A stretch of DNA of 64,000 nucleotides from Prauserella flavalba (GTDB lineage: Bacteria > Actinomycetota > Actinomycetes > Mycobacteriales > Pseudonocardiaceae), in the NCBI RefSeq assembly GCF_003202235.1, contig NZ_MASU01000002.1, forward strand, positions 496,001 through 560,000, written 5' to 3'. Below, piece by piece: positions 1 to 7,519 of this stretch. Made by a program: the position numbers and the translations under genes. The notes beneath the pieces were generated by a model. The model worked only from the letters and a program-made list of their open reading frames with translations, made no database searches and was not told the origin of the DNA. The first letter of the stretch is position 1. Each line of letters begins with the position of its first letter.

Positions 1-298
1 GTACGGCGAGCGCGGTGAGCTTGGGTTCGAGCGCGGTCCTCAGTTCGAACACGCCTTCGAGCTCCTCGACGCTCCACTTGCTGACGCGAGCGCCACGGTT
101 GGGCACCAGCTCGACGAGGCCCTCGGCGGCGAGCCGGGTGAGGGCCTCCCGGACCGGTGTGCGGCTGACCCCGAGCCGGGTGGCCAGCTCCATCTCGCCG
201 AGCCGGGCACCCGCCGGGAAGTCGCCGCGCAGGATCAGCTCGCGCAGCGCGTCGACGGCCTTCTCGCGGCCCGTCACCGAGGGCGAAGTCTGTGTCAT
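1..298 (-). CDS. GntR-family (FadR/VanR-like) transcriptional regulator, N-terminal part
   Basis: The gene runs off the left edge; 99 codons are present from an ATG at 298 reading leftward (MTQTSPSVTGREKAV...). Residues about 10-75 form a GntR winged helix: a helix with AVDALRELIL, then GDFPAGARLGE, the recognition segment RLGVSRTPVREALTRL and the wing AAEGLVELVPNRGARV. This is the FadR/VanR pattern, whose missing C-terminal half would normally be an FCD ligand domain. It is divergent from the PEP-mutase-family gene at 403 across a 104 bp spacer carrying two similar TGT-N2-CA sites, so it probably controls that gene and itself. The effector cannot be told from this fragment. The family assignment is secure; the target is inferred. 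Confidence 0.85.
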   Translation of the reverse strand, partial: MTQTSPSVTGREKAVDALRELILRGDFPAGARLGEMELATRLGVSRTPVREALTRLAAEGLVELVPNRGARVSKWSVEELEGVFELRTALEPKLTALAV

Positions 299-314
299 GA
301 ATCACCTCGAAGCC

Positions 315-330
315 AGATTGTGTGCAATCT
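315..330. promoter_or_regulatory. Candidate GntR operator 1
   Basis: AGATTG-TGTG-CAATCT is a perfect 6-bp inverted repeat with a 4-nt centre. Its core TTGTGTGCAA resembles the second site at 381-390. It lies 17 bp upstream of the GntR start codon, a place where autoregulation is expected. Binding is inferred from symmetry and position. Confidence 0.5.
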
Positions 331-380
331 AGGCCGAAGGGGATTCCACTGGCAATGGGTGACGCGTAAATTCGAGGTGT

Positions 381-390
381 CTGTATACAA
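381..390. promoter_or_regulatory. Candidate GntR operator 2
   Basis: CTGTATACAA contains the perfect palindrome TGTATACA (382-389), close to the TNGTATACNA type of site bound by FCD-class GntR regulators. It abuts the ribosome binding site AAGGAGG (389-395) of the gene starting at 403, so binding here would block transcription or initiation. Confidence 0.5.
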
Positions 391-402
391 GGAGGCTGTG
401 AC

Positions 403-1299
403 GTGGGAGATCTGCTCGGTACCGCAAGGACCCCGAGGGCCCGCCTGCGGGAGCTGCTGACGGCCGGGGAACCGCTCGTCGCACCCGGCTCGTACGACGC
501 GCTGTCGGCCAGGCTGATCGAACAGGCCGGCTTCGACGTCGTCTACATGACGGGGTTCGGGACCACCGCCTCGCTCATCGGCAGGCCCGACGTCGGCCTG
601 CTCTCCGGCGCCGAGATGGTCGACAACGCGAGCCGTATCGTCGCCGCCGTCGACGTGCCGGTGATCGCCGACGCCGACACCGGCTACGGCAACGCGATCA
701 ACGTCGTACGCACCGTGCGTGCCTACGAGCAGGCCGGGGTGTCCGGCATCCACCTTGAGGACCAGGTGATGCCGAAGAAGTGCGGGCACATGAGCGGCAA
801 GGCGGTGATCTCGCGCGAGGAGATGGCGGGCAAGCTCCGCGCCGCCGTCGCCGCGAGGCAGGACCCCGACTTCGTGCTCATCGCCCGTACCGACGCCGCC
901 GCCGTGCACGGGCTCGACGACGCGATCGACCGCGCCAAGGCCTACGCCGACGCGGGCGCCGACGTGCTCTTCGTGGAGGCGCCGACGAGCGAGGAGGGCA
1001 TCGAGCGCGTCGCGACGGAGCTGCGCGGCGTCGCACCGCTCGTGTTCAACTGGGCCGAGGGTGGCCGCACCCCGCCGATTTCCTTGCAGCGCATAGGAGA
1101 GCTCGGCTTCTCGCTCGTGATCTTCCCCATCGGGACACTGCTCGCCGCGACCGCCGGGATCCGGTCACTGCTGGAGGTGCTGCGCGCCGAGGGGACCCCG
1201 CAATCGGCGCTGCCGGGGCTGCCTTCGTTCGGCGAGTTCACCGATCTCATCGGGCTTCCCGAGATACAGAAACTGGAGCAGCGCTTCGCGAGTGAATGA
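403..1299 (+). CDS. Isocitrate lyase / phosphoenolpyruvate mutase family enzyme
   Basis: A 298-residue cytosolic alpha/beta-barrel enzyme of the ICL/PEP mutase superfamily. The metal-binding segment DADTG is at residues about 90-94 and the KKCGH active-site motif of the C-C lyase branch at about 125-129, followed by EEM and the RTDA segment near 170. The length fits 2-methylisocitrate lyase, dimethylmalate lyase, oxaloacetate decarboxylase or carboxyphosphonoenolpyruvate phosphonomutase; the sequence does not separate them, though the CGH cysteine favours a C-C lyase over a phosphonomutase. The start is GTG 403, chosen for the AAGGAGG box 7 nt upstream. It is divergent from a GntR regulator and followed 98 nt later by fdhA. 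Confidence 0.85.
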   Translation: MGDLLGTARTPRARLRELLTAGEPLVAPGSYDALSARLIEQAGFDVVYMTGFGTTASLIGRPDVGLLSGAEMVDNASRIVAAVDVPVIADADTGYGNAINVVRTVRAYEQAGVSGIHLEDQVMPKKCGHMSGKAVISREEMAGKLRAAVAARQDPDFVLIARTDAAAVHGLDDAIDRAKAYADAGADVLFVEAPTSEEGIERVATELRGVAPLVFNWAEGGRTPPISLQRIGELGFSLVIFPIGTLLAATAGIRSLLEVLRAEGTPQSALPGLPSFGEFTDLIGLPEIQKLEQRFASE

Positions 1300-1397
1300 G
1301 TTACCCCGGCCGATACCTGGAAATACGGGCAGGTAGGAGCTACGTTCGCGGTACGCCCACGCACTCCGAACCGGCGATCAGACAAAGGGGTTTGGAC

Positions 1398-2612
1398 ATG
1401 CCGGATAACCATGTTGTCGTGTATCAGGGGCCGGGACGGGTCTCCGTCGAGTCGATCGACTATCCGAAGCTCGAACTTCCTTCTGACGTCGTCGAAGGAC
1501 TGGGCCTGCCGAAGAAGGCTCCCCATGCAGCGATCCTGAAGATCGTCACCACCAACATCTGCGGAAGCGACCAGCACATGGTGCGCGGCCGCACCACCGC
1601 GCCCGTCGGGCAGACCCTCGGGCACGAGATCACCGGGGAGGTGGTCGAAGCCGGTGACGACGTGCTGTTCGTCAAACCCGGCGACATCTGTTCGGTGCCC
1701 TTCAACATCGCGTGCGGCCGCTGTCGCATGTGCTTCGAGGGCAAGACCGGAATCTGCCTCAACGTCAACCCCGCCCGGCCCGGCGCGGCCTACGGCTACG
1801 TCGACATGGGCGGCTGGATCGGTGGCCAGGCCGAGTACGTGATGGTGCCGTACGCGGACTTCAACCTGCTGCCGTTCCCCGACCGCGACCAGGCGCTGGA
1901 GAAGATCCTCGACCTGACGATGCTGTCGGACATCTTCCCGACCGGCTACCACGGCGCCTTCTCAGCGGGCGTGACCACGGGCTCCACGGTCTACGTCGCC
2001 GGAGCGGGACCGGTCGGCCTCGCGGCGGCACACGCCTCGCAGCTGCTCGGCGCGTCGGTGGTGATCGTCGGCGACATGATCCCGGAGCGGCTGCAGCAGG
2101 CCCGCAGTTTCGGTTGCGAGACAGTGGATCTGCGCGAGTCGGCCGAGCTCGCCGACATGATCAAGGAGATCACCGGTGAGCCGGAGGTCGACGCGGCGGT
2201 GGACGCCGTCGGCTTCGAGGCCCGCGGCCACGGCCGGGACGCCGGCGAGCAGCCCGCGACGGTGCTCAACGACATCATGACCATCTCCAGGGCGGGCGCC
2301 TCGCTCGGCATCCCCGGCCTGTACGTGACCGGCGACCCCGGCGGGGTCGACGAGAACGCGCAGATCGGCCAGCTCGGCGTGCGCATCGGCCTCGGCTGGG
2401 CGAAGTCGCACTCGTTCACCACCGGCCAGTGCCCGGTCAAGAAGTACAACCGCTTGCTGATGAACATGATTCTCAGCGGCAGGGCGCAGATCGCCAAGGC
2501 CGTCAACGCCACGGTGATCCCGTTGAACGACGCCCCGCAGGGCTACCAGGACTTCGACCACGGCGCTGCCAAGAAGTTCGTACTCGACCCGCATGGGATG
2601 GTTCCCGCGTAG
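1398..2612 (+). CDS. fdhA: Glutathione-independent formaldehyde dehydrogenase (zinc alcohol dehydrogenase family)
   Basis: A 404-residue zinc-dependent medium-chain dehydrogenase that oxidises formaldehyde to formate with NAD. Catalytic-zinc residues are Cys55 (ICGSDQH) and His76 (LGHE). The structural-zinc cysteines are at about 106, 109, 112 and 120 (CGRCRMC...C). The NAD fold is marked by VAGAGPVGLAAA, with an acidic residue (VGDMIPERL) after it. The segment MVRGRTTAPVGQTLGHE and the length match the Pseudomonas putida glutathione-independent type rather than the mycothiol-dependent enzyme common in actinobacteria. An in-frame ATG exists at 1296, but ATG 1398 is preceded by AAAGGGG and begins the conserved N terminus. 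It may be co-transcribed with the gene ending at 1299. Confidence 0.9.
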   Translation: MPDNHVVVYQGPGRVSVESIDYPKLELPSDVVEGLGLPKKAPHAAILKIVTTNICGSDQHMVRGRTTAPVGQTLGHEITGEVVEAGDDVLFVKPGDICSVPFNIACGRCRMCFEGKTGICLNVNPARPGAAYGYVDMGGWIGGQAEYVMVPYADFNLLPFPDRDQALEKILDLTMLSDIFPTGYHGAFSAGVTTGSTVYVAGAGPVGLAAAHASQLLGASVVIVGDMIPERLQQARSFGCETVDLRESAELADMIKEITGEPEVDAAVDAVGFEARGHGRDAGEQPATVLNDIMTISRAGASLGIPGLYVTGDPGGVDENAQIGQLGVRIGLGWAKSHSFTTGQCPVKKYNRLLMNMILSGRAQIAKAVNATVIPLNDAPQGYQDFDHGAAKKFVLDPHGMVPA

Positions 2613-2625
2613 GAAGGAACCAGCC

Positions 2626-2661
2626 GATCGCGCCCCGGTTCAGCGCAGCCGGGGCGCGATC
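2626..2661. terminator. Bidirectional hairpin terminator between fdhA and the DUF309 gene
   Basis: A perfect 13-bp inverted repeat (2626-2638 with 2649-2661) around a 10-nt loop. It begins 13 bp after the fdhA stop, and its right arm lies in the last codons of the convergent gene. There is no U-tract, as is usual for actinobacterial terminators. Confidence 0.7.
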
Positions 2662-3113
2662 GTGCTCGCGTCCGGCGCTGCCACCTGCTCACGCAGGCTC
2701 TCGGCGAGCGTGCGCGCCCACTGGCACAGGCCCTCGACGTCGATGCCGTGGGGGCGGCGCCGCGTGAACGGCTCGATGTTGCCCGCGCCCCTGGTGAGCA
2801 GCGACGCCGCGCCCGTCGGGTTGCCGCGCGCCGCGTGGGTGATGCCCACGGCGAGCTGCGCGAGCCCCCGCCACAGTTCCCGCTCGTCCTCCGGCCCCGA
2901 CTTCCACGCGTCCTCGAAGACCTCGTGCGCGTGGAACGGCTTGCCGTCGTCGAGCAGCCGCTGCGCCTCCGTCAGCGACTCCTCCGGTGTGCGGACGACG
3001 CCCTCCGGCTGCCGCTCGACGCCCTCCGCGCCGTAGGGCAGCGGCCTGCCGAGGCCGTCCCTCGGGCGGGCGTTGCGGGCGCGGCCTTCCTCGTCCCGGT
3101 CGCGGTCAGTCAC
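2640..3113 (-). CDS. DUF309 domain protein
   Basis: A 157-residue soluble protein. After a charged, poorly conserved N terminus of about 40 residues comes the DUF309 helical bundle with its hallmark HAHEVFEDAWK near residues 60-70, then ELWRGLAQLAVGITHAARGNPTGAASLL and a closing amphipathic helix. The function of DUF309 proteins is not established; the conserved His/Glu residues suggest a small metal-binding or catalytic site. It lies just upstream of ctaD on the same strand (19 nt gap), with no clear functional tie. The start is uncertain because the N terminus is charged and low in complexity. Confidence 0.75.
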   Translation of the reverse strand: MTDRDRDEEGRARNARPRDGLGRPLPYGAEGVERQPEGVVRTPEESLTEAQRLLDDGKPFHAHEVFEDAWKSGPEDERELWRGLAQLAVGITHAARGNPTGAASLLTRGAGNIEPFTRRRPHGIDVEGLCQWARTLAESLREQVAAPDASTIAPRLR

Positions 3114-3132
3114 GCCTGCGAGTCTCGCACCG

Positions 3133-4896
3133 TCACTCGGTGCCCCGCTGGGTGGCGTCGGACGCCTGCTTCGACGCGGGCTGCGGCTCCGCGGTGTGCG
3201 GTTTGACCCTGCCGGTGAGCGTGATGTGCCCCTCGGAGTGGATGCGTTCGACCATGTGCGGGTAGTGCAACTCGAACGCGGGCCGCTCCGACCGGATCTT
3301 CGGCAGCTCGGTGAAGTTGTGCCGGGGAGGTGGGGAGCTCGTGGCCCATTCCAGCGAGTTGCCGAAGCCCCACGGGTCGTCCGCGTTCACCGGGTCGCCG
3401 AACCGGTAGCTGCGCACCACGTTCCACAGGAACGGCAGCATCGACAGCCCCAGCACGAACGCGCCGATCGTCGACACCACGTGCAGCTCGGTGAACCCGT
3501 CGGACGGCAGGTAGTCGGCGTACCGGCGGGGCATGCCCTCGTCGCCGAGCCAGTGCTGCACGAGGAACGTGGTGTGGAAGCCCACGAACGTCAGCCAGAA
3601 ATGCAGCTTGCCCAGCGGCTCGTTGAGCATGCGACCGGTGAACTTCGGGTACCAGAAGTAGATGCCCGCGAACGTCGCGAACACGATGGTGCCGAACAGC
3701 ACGTAGTGGAAATGCGCCACCACGAAGTAGCTGTCGGTGACGTGGAAGTCCAGCGGCGGGGCGGCGAGGATGACCCCGGTCAGTCCGCCGAGCAGGAACG
3801 TCAGCAGGAACCCGATCGACCACAGCATCGGCGTCTCGAAGCTCAGCTGCCCCTTCCACATCGTGCCGATCCAGTTGAAGAACTTGATGCCGGTGGGCAC
3901 GGCGATCATGAACGTCAGGAACGAGAAGAACGGCAGCAGCACCGCGCCCGTGGCGAACATGTGGTGGGCCCACACGACGAACGACAGCGCCGTGATGCCC
4001 ATCGTCGCGAACACCATCAGCCGGTAGCCGAACAACGGTTTCCGGCTGAACACCGGGATGATCTCGGTGATGATGCCGAAGAACGGCAACGCGACGATGT
4101 AGACCTCGGGATGGCCGAAGAACCAGAACAGGTGCTGCCAGAGGATCGCGCCGCCGTTGGCGGGGTCGAACACGTGCGCACCCAGATGCCGGTCGGCGGC
4201 GAGCGCGAACAGCGCAGCCGTGAGGATGGGGAACGCGGCGAGGATCAGCACGCTGGTGAACAGGATGTTCCAGGTGAAGATCGGCATCCGCCACATCGTC
4301 ATGCCCGGCCCGCGCAGGCACGCGACGGTGGTGATCATGTTGACGGCGCCGAGGATGGTGCCGAGACCGGAGACGATCAGACCCATGATCCACAGGTCGC
4401 CGCCCACGCCGACGGAGTACTCCGCGCGAGACAACGGCGTGTAGGCGGTCCAGCCGAAGTCCGCGCCACCCGCAGGCGTGAGCAGCGAGCTGAGGACGAT
4501 CGTGCCGCCGAACAGGAACAGCCAGTAGGAGAAGGCGTTCAGGCGCGGGAAGGCGACGTCGGGGGAGCCGATCTGCAGCGGCAGCACGAGGTTGGCGAAG
4601 GCGAACAGGATCGGCGTCGCGTAGAGCAGCAGCATGATCGTGCCGTGCATGGTGAACAGCTGGTTGTACTGCTCCTGCGACAGGAACTGCAGGCCCGGCC
4701 AGGCGAGCTCACCCCGGATCAGCAGGGCCATCAGGCCGCCGATCATGAAGAAGACCATCGAGGTGACGAGATAGAGCATCCCGATCTTCTTGTGATCGGT
4801 GGTGCGGACCCAGGCCAGCACCAGCTGACCTCGCTTCCCCGTGCGGGCAGCGGGCTGGCGGATTCGGGTCGGCCGCAGGCCGATCTGAGTGTCCAA
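3133..4896 (-). CDS. ctaD: Cytochrome c oxidase subunit I
   Basis: A 587-residue, twelve-helix catalytic subunit of aa3-type cytochrome c oxidase. It reduces oxygen to water at the haem a3-CuB centre and pumps protons across the membrane. His84 (MHGTIM) and His397 fit the low-spin haem a ligands, His395 (VAHFHY) the haem a3 ligand. His262, Glu264 and Tyr266 (GHPEVY) plus the His311-His312 pair supply the CuB ligands and the cross-linked tyrosine. The short N terminus and hydrophilic C-terminal tail are typical of actinobacteria. The start is TTG 4896, with GGAGG 8 nt upstream. The other cta genes are not nearby, which is usual for actinobacterial ctaD. Confidence 0.95.
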   Translation of the reverse strand: MDTQIGLRPTRIRQPAARTGKRGQLVLAWVRTTDHKKIGMLYLVTSMVFFMIGGLMALLIRGELAWPGLQFLSQEQYNQLFTMHGTIMLLLYATPILFAFANLVLPLQIGSPDVAFPRLNAFSYWLFLFGGTIVLSSLLTPAGGADFGWTAYTPLSRAEYSVGVGGDLWIMGLIVSGLGTILGAVNMITTVACLRGPGMTMWRMPIFTWNILFTSVLILAAFPILTAALFALAADRHLGAHVFDPANGGAILWQHLFWFFGHPEVYIVALPFFGIITEIIPVFSRKPLFGYRLMVFATMGITALSFVVWAHHMFATGAVLLPFFSFLTFMIAVPTGIKFFNWIGTMWKGQLSFETPMLWSIGFLLTFLLGGLTGVILAAPPLDFHVTDSYFVVAHFHYVLFGTIVFATFAGIYFWYPKFTGRMLNEPLGKLHFWLTFVGFHTTFLVQHWLGDEGMPRRYADYLPSDGFTELHVVSTIGAFVLGLSMLPFLWNVVRSYRFGDPVNADDPWGFGNSLEWATSSPPPRHNFTELPKIRSERPAFELHYPHMVERIHSEGHITLTGRVKPHTAEPQPASKQASDATQRGTE

Positions 4897-4949
4897 GGCT
4901 GCACCTCCACCACCAGTGGTGCATCCCCGAGCCCCTCGTGCTGGCCGGC

Positions 4950-5014
4950 TCGAGGCGGTCTTGATAAACGGTAGACCCCGAAGGGGTCCGGCGCATCAGT
5001 TCGAACCGCCTCGA
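4950..5014. repeat. Long inverted repeat in the ctaD upstream spacer
   Basis: TCGAGGCGGT (4950-4959) and its exact complement ACCGCCTCGA (5005-5014) enclose 45 nt containing a smaller hairpin ACCCC-GAA-GGGGT near 4975. It could end transcription of the reverse-strand DUF2630 gene, or fold in the 5' untranslated region of ctaD. Confidence 0.45.
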
Positions 5015-5025
5015 CACCCGGCCCG

Positions 5026-5268
5026 TTACTGCTGGTAGGACTCGACCTCGCTGACCGAGCGTGGCTGGGCCTCGTCGGGGTCGTCGCCGAACTCGGCGCG
5101 GGCGCGTCGCTGCCGCAGCAGGTCCCAGCACTGGTCGAGCTGCTGTTCCAGCTCGCGCAGGCGCCGCGTGCCCGCGTCGTCGAGCCCGCTGCCCGTGGCG
5201 TGGGAACGCAGCTCGCGCTCCTCGGCGATCAGCGCGTCGATCCTGGCGATCGTGTCCTCGTCAGCCAT
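5026..5268 (-). CDS. DUF2630 family small protein
   Basis: An 80-residue, highly charged protein starting at ATG 5268 (MADEDTIARIDALIAEERELR). It is almost wholly helical and coiled-coil-like: a first helix of about residues 5-22, then RRLRELEQQLDQCWDLLRQRRARAE, then an acidic tail ending QPRSVSEVESYQQ. This is the pattern of DUF2630, an actinobacterial family of unknown function. It lies upstream of ctaD on the same strand. A longer in-frame extension to 5604 would overlap the gene at 5366 and a palindromic repeat, and is not supported. Confidence 0.75.
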   Translation of the reverse strand: MADEDTIARIDALIAEERELRSHATGSGLDDAGTRRLRELEQQLDQCWDLLRQRRARAEFGDDPDEAQPRSVSEVESYQQ

Positions 5269-5304
5269 GCAGGCCACGGTACGCCGCAGCCCGCCTCCCC
5301 AACG

Positions 5305-5357
5305 GCCCCCAAGGCCACCTTCGGTGCGCTCAACGCAACAAAGGTGGCCTTGGGGGC
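5305..5357. repeat. Dispersed palindromic element, copy 1 (GCCCCCAAGG type)
   Basis: Arms of 17 bp match perfectly (5305-5321 with 5341-5357); the 19-nt centre includes CAACGCA. The left arm is GCCCCCAAGGCCACCTT. The inner core AAGGCCACCTT / AAGGTGGCCTT is shared with copies at 10186, 12879 and 41339. It sits between two reverse-strand genes and may act as a hairpin terminator. Confidence 0.85.
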
Positions 5358-5365
5358 AGCTGGAT

Positions 5366-5584
5366 TCACTCGGGTGGGTCTGAGGGGAAGAGGTGGTGCC
5401 AGGCTCGCGAACGGACCCAGCGGCTGCCGTTGGCCACGGCCTCGTCGGCCTCGGCCTCCAGCCACTCGCCGAGCAGCGCCGCGTCGCGGGCGTCGAGCAC
5501 GCGCGCCTGCAGCAGGTTGCCGTCCTCGTCCAGCAGTTCGGCCGAGAGCAGACCCGCGTCGGGATCCGCCCGGAACTTGACCAT
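5366..5584 (-). CDS. Small hypothetical protein
   Basis: A 72-residue protein from ATG 5584 (MVKFRADPDAGLLSAELLDEDG); a GTG at 5596 would add four residues. The sequence reads as a compact fold with two beta strands (LLSAELLDE, LLQARVLDARD), a helix (LLGEWLEAEADEAVA) and a tryptophan-rich end (SRWVRSRAWHHLF). I do not recognise a family and see no catalytic motif, signal peptide or membrane segment. It lies on the same strand as the IclR gene upstream (29 nt from its stop) and ends just before a palindromic element. The codon-position GC pattern looks coding, but evidence is modest. Confidence 0.55.
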   Translation of the reverse strand: MVKFRADPDAGLLSAELLDEDGNLLQARVLDARDAALLGEWLEAEADEAVANGSRWVRSRAWHHLFPSDPPE

Positions 5585-5613
5585 TCGCCGGAGCACCGCA
5601 CCACGCTAACGGG

Positions 5614-6372
5614 TCACCTGCCATCGAGTCGGGGGGCCAGCATCCGCGAGATGCCGCGCGCGGCGGCCTGCACCAGCGGAGCCAGCGCGATGGGCTCCGC
5701 CGTGTCGGCACGCACCACCAGCGACACAGCCGCCACCACGGCACCGTCGGCGCCGCGGATCGGTGCGGCCACCGACAGCGCGTCGAGGGTCACCTGTCCG
5801 TCGCTCACGGCGTAGCCGTTGCGGCGGACCGCCGCCAGCAGCTCACGCAGGCGGTCGGGGTCGGTGATCGTCTTCGGCGTGTAGGCGTGCAACGGGGCCG
5901 CAAGCGCTTGCTCCTGCACCTCCGCGGGTGCGTGCGCCAGCAGCACCAGGCCAACCCCGGTCGCGTGCAGGGCGAACCGGCCGCCGACGCGGGTCAGCAC
6001 CGGCACCGCGTGCCTGCCCGCGATCCGCTCCACGAACACCAGCTCGAGCCCCTCACGCACCGCCAGCTGGACGTTCTCGTGCGTGACCTCGTACAGGTCC
6101 TCCAGGAACGGCATTGCCACATCCCGCAGGCCGAGCCCGCGCGGAGCCAGCGCCGCGACCTCCCACAGCCGCAGCCCGATCCGGTACCGCCCATCGGCGC
6201 CCCGTTCCAGCGCACCCCACGCCACCAGCTCGGCCGCCCGCCGGTGCGCCGTCGGCAGCGAGACACCCGCTCGCCGCGCCAGCTCGCTGAGGGAGAGGTC
6301 CGGGGTCGCCGGGGTGAACGCCTCCAGCATGGCGAGCACCTTGGCGGTCACCGACCGGGCACCCTCGCCCAC
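5614..6372 (-). CDS. IclR-family transcriptional regulator
   Basis: A 252-residue regulator. The N-terminal winged helix (about residues 10-70) contains LSLSELARRAGVSLPTAHRR; the C-terminal IclR effector domain (about 75-250) includes VQLAVREGLELVFVERIAG, FALHATGVGLVLLAH and a closing AARGISRML. IclR proteins often control aromatic catabolism in response to a small-molecule ligand. It is the last gene of the reverse-strand oxygenase/reductase operon, 32 nt after the reductase stop. The start is GTG 6372, chosen for GAAGGAG five nt upstream; the frame stays open further upstream, but only antisense to the reductase. The likely target is the 8.57-8.74 kb divergent promoter. Confidence 0.88.
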   Translation of the reverse strand: MGEGARSVTAKVLAMLEAFTPATPDLSLSELARRAGVSLPTAHRRAAELVAWGALERGADGRYRIGLRLWEVAALAPRGLGLRDVAMPFLEDLYEVTHENVQLAVREGLELVFVERIAGRHAVPVLTRVGGRFALHATGVGLVLLAHAPAEVQEQALAAPLHAYTPKTITDPDRLRELLAAVRRNGYAVSDGQVTLDALSVAAPIRGADGAVVAAVSLVVRADTAEPIALAPLVQAAARGISRMLAPRLDGR

Positions 6373-6404
6373 CTCAACTCCTTCGCCGAGCTCGCCGGTA
6401 GAGG

Positions 6405-7349
6405 CTACAACTCCAGCACCAGCCGCGGCCCGCACGAACGGGAGACACAGATCAGCATCGTCTCGCCCGCAGCGCGCTCCTCGTCGGTCAGCAGGGAGTC
6501 GCGGTGGTCGGGCACGCCCTCGCGGACGTCGGTCTCGCACGTGCCGCACGTGCCCTCCTGGCACGAGGACAACACCGGCACCCCTGCGTCCTCCAGCACC
6601 TCCAGGATCGACTTGTCCCCGGGCACCGTGAACGTTCTGCCGGACACGGCCAGCTCCACCTCGAACGACTCGCGCGGCCCCGCGCCCGCGTCGTCCCTCG
6701 GCGCGAACCGCTCGACGTGCAGCACGCCCGGCCCCCACGCCGCGCACCGCTCCTCCACGGCCGCGAGCAACGGCTCCGGCCCGCAGCAGTACACCGCCGT
6801 GTCCGGTTCGGGCGTCCCGAGCAGCTCGTCGAGCGGCAGCAGCCCCGTCTCGTCCTCCGGCAACACGCGAACGCGATCGCCGTACTTCGCGGTGAGCGCG
6901 TCGGCGAACGCCATCGACGCCCTGCTGCGCCCTCCGTAGACGAGCCGCCAGTCGGCGCCGCGCGCGTCGGCCTCCGCCACCATCGGCACGATCGGGGTGA
7001 TCCCGATGCCGCCCGCGAGGAAGAGGTACCTCGGCGAGCCGGTGAGCGCGAAGTTGTTGCGTGGCCCGCGAACCCGCAGCACCGCACCCTCGGCGAGCCG
7101 CTCGTGCACGAACGTCGACCCGCCCCGGCTCTCCGGTTCCCGCAGCACCGCCACGGTCAGCGCGGAGCGGTCGCCGGGATCGCCGCACAGCGAGTACTGC
7201 CGTTCGAGCCCGTCGGCGAGCAGCAGGTCCACGTGCGCGCCCGGCTCCCACGGCGGCAACGGCTCACCCCCGGGACGACGCAGCGTCAGGCACACCACGC
7301 CCTCGGCGGCGGTCTCCTTGCGGGCCACCACCAGTTCCAGATCCGTCAT
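6405..7349 (-). CDS. VanB-like ferredoxin:NAD(P)H oxidoreductase (phthalate dioxygenase reductase family)
   Basis: A 314-residue reductase that passes electrons from NAD(P)H through FMN and a [2Fe-2S] centre to the oxygenase encoded upstream. Order: flavin domain (about 1-100; RQYSLCGDP is the flavin-binding segment), nucleotide-binding domain (about 105-225; LAGGIGITPIVPM and YCCGPEPLL), and a C-terminal plant-type ferredoxin domain with cysteines in SSCQEGTCGTCE plus a fourth in LICVSRS. This order is characteristic of VanB/phthalate dioxygenase reductases. The ATG at 7349 overlaps the stop of the preceding small gene (ATGA), so translation is coupled. Confidence 0.92.
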   Translation of the reverse strand: MTDLELVVARKETAAEGVVCLTLRRPGGEPLPPWEPGAHVDLLLADGLERQYSLCGDPGDRSALTVAVLREPESRGGSTFVHERLAEGAVLRVRGPRNNFALTGSPRYLFLAGGIGITPIVPMVAEADARGADWRLVYGGRSRASMAFADALTAKYGDRVRVLPEDETGLLPLDELLGTPEPDTAVYCCGPEPLLAAVEERCAAWGPGVLHVERFAPRDDAGAGPRESFEVELAVSGRTFTVPGDKSILEVLEDAGVPVLSSCQEGTCGTCETDVREGVPDHRDSLLTDEERAAGETMLICVSRSCGPRLVLEL

Positions 7350-7519
7350 CGCGCCGGCTCCTCCTCGTGGCCTTCGGGATGGGCGAGCAGCCAGTCCCAC
7401 AGCTCGACCGGGTCCTGCGACTCGTGCTCGGCGCCGCAGTGGCACACGCCGAGCAGCCGGTCGGTGTTCAGCACCCAGTGGATGCGGAAGACGGTGTTGC
7501 CGCGCAGCATCGCCGTCAT
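7346..7519 (-). CDS. 57-residue conserved-looking protein in the oxygenase operon
   Basis: A small protein starting at ATG 7519. Its start overlaps the stop of the Rieske oxygenase gene (ATGA) and its own stop overlaps the start of the reductase (ATGA), so the three genes form a tightly coupled unit. It begins MTAMLRGNTVFRIHWVLNTD, has a CHC motif followed by GAEHESQDP, and a tryptophan pair in ELWDWLLAHPEGH. The Cys/His set (C-x-C ... H ... H) hints at metal binding. I do not recognise the family. A structural or assembly role for the oxygenase is possible but inferred only from position. Confidence 0.7.
   Translation of the reverse strand: MTAMLRGNTVFRIHWVLNTDRLLGVCHCGAEHESQDPVELWDWLLAHPEGHEEEPAR

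Noticed and set aside
3073-4974. About 630-codon frame antisense to ctaD
   Set aside because: Rich in Arg, His, Gln and Glu without any motif; it mirrors the reversed codons of a membrane protein.
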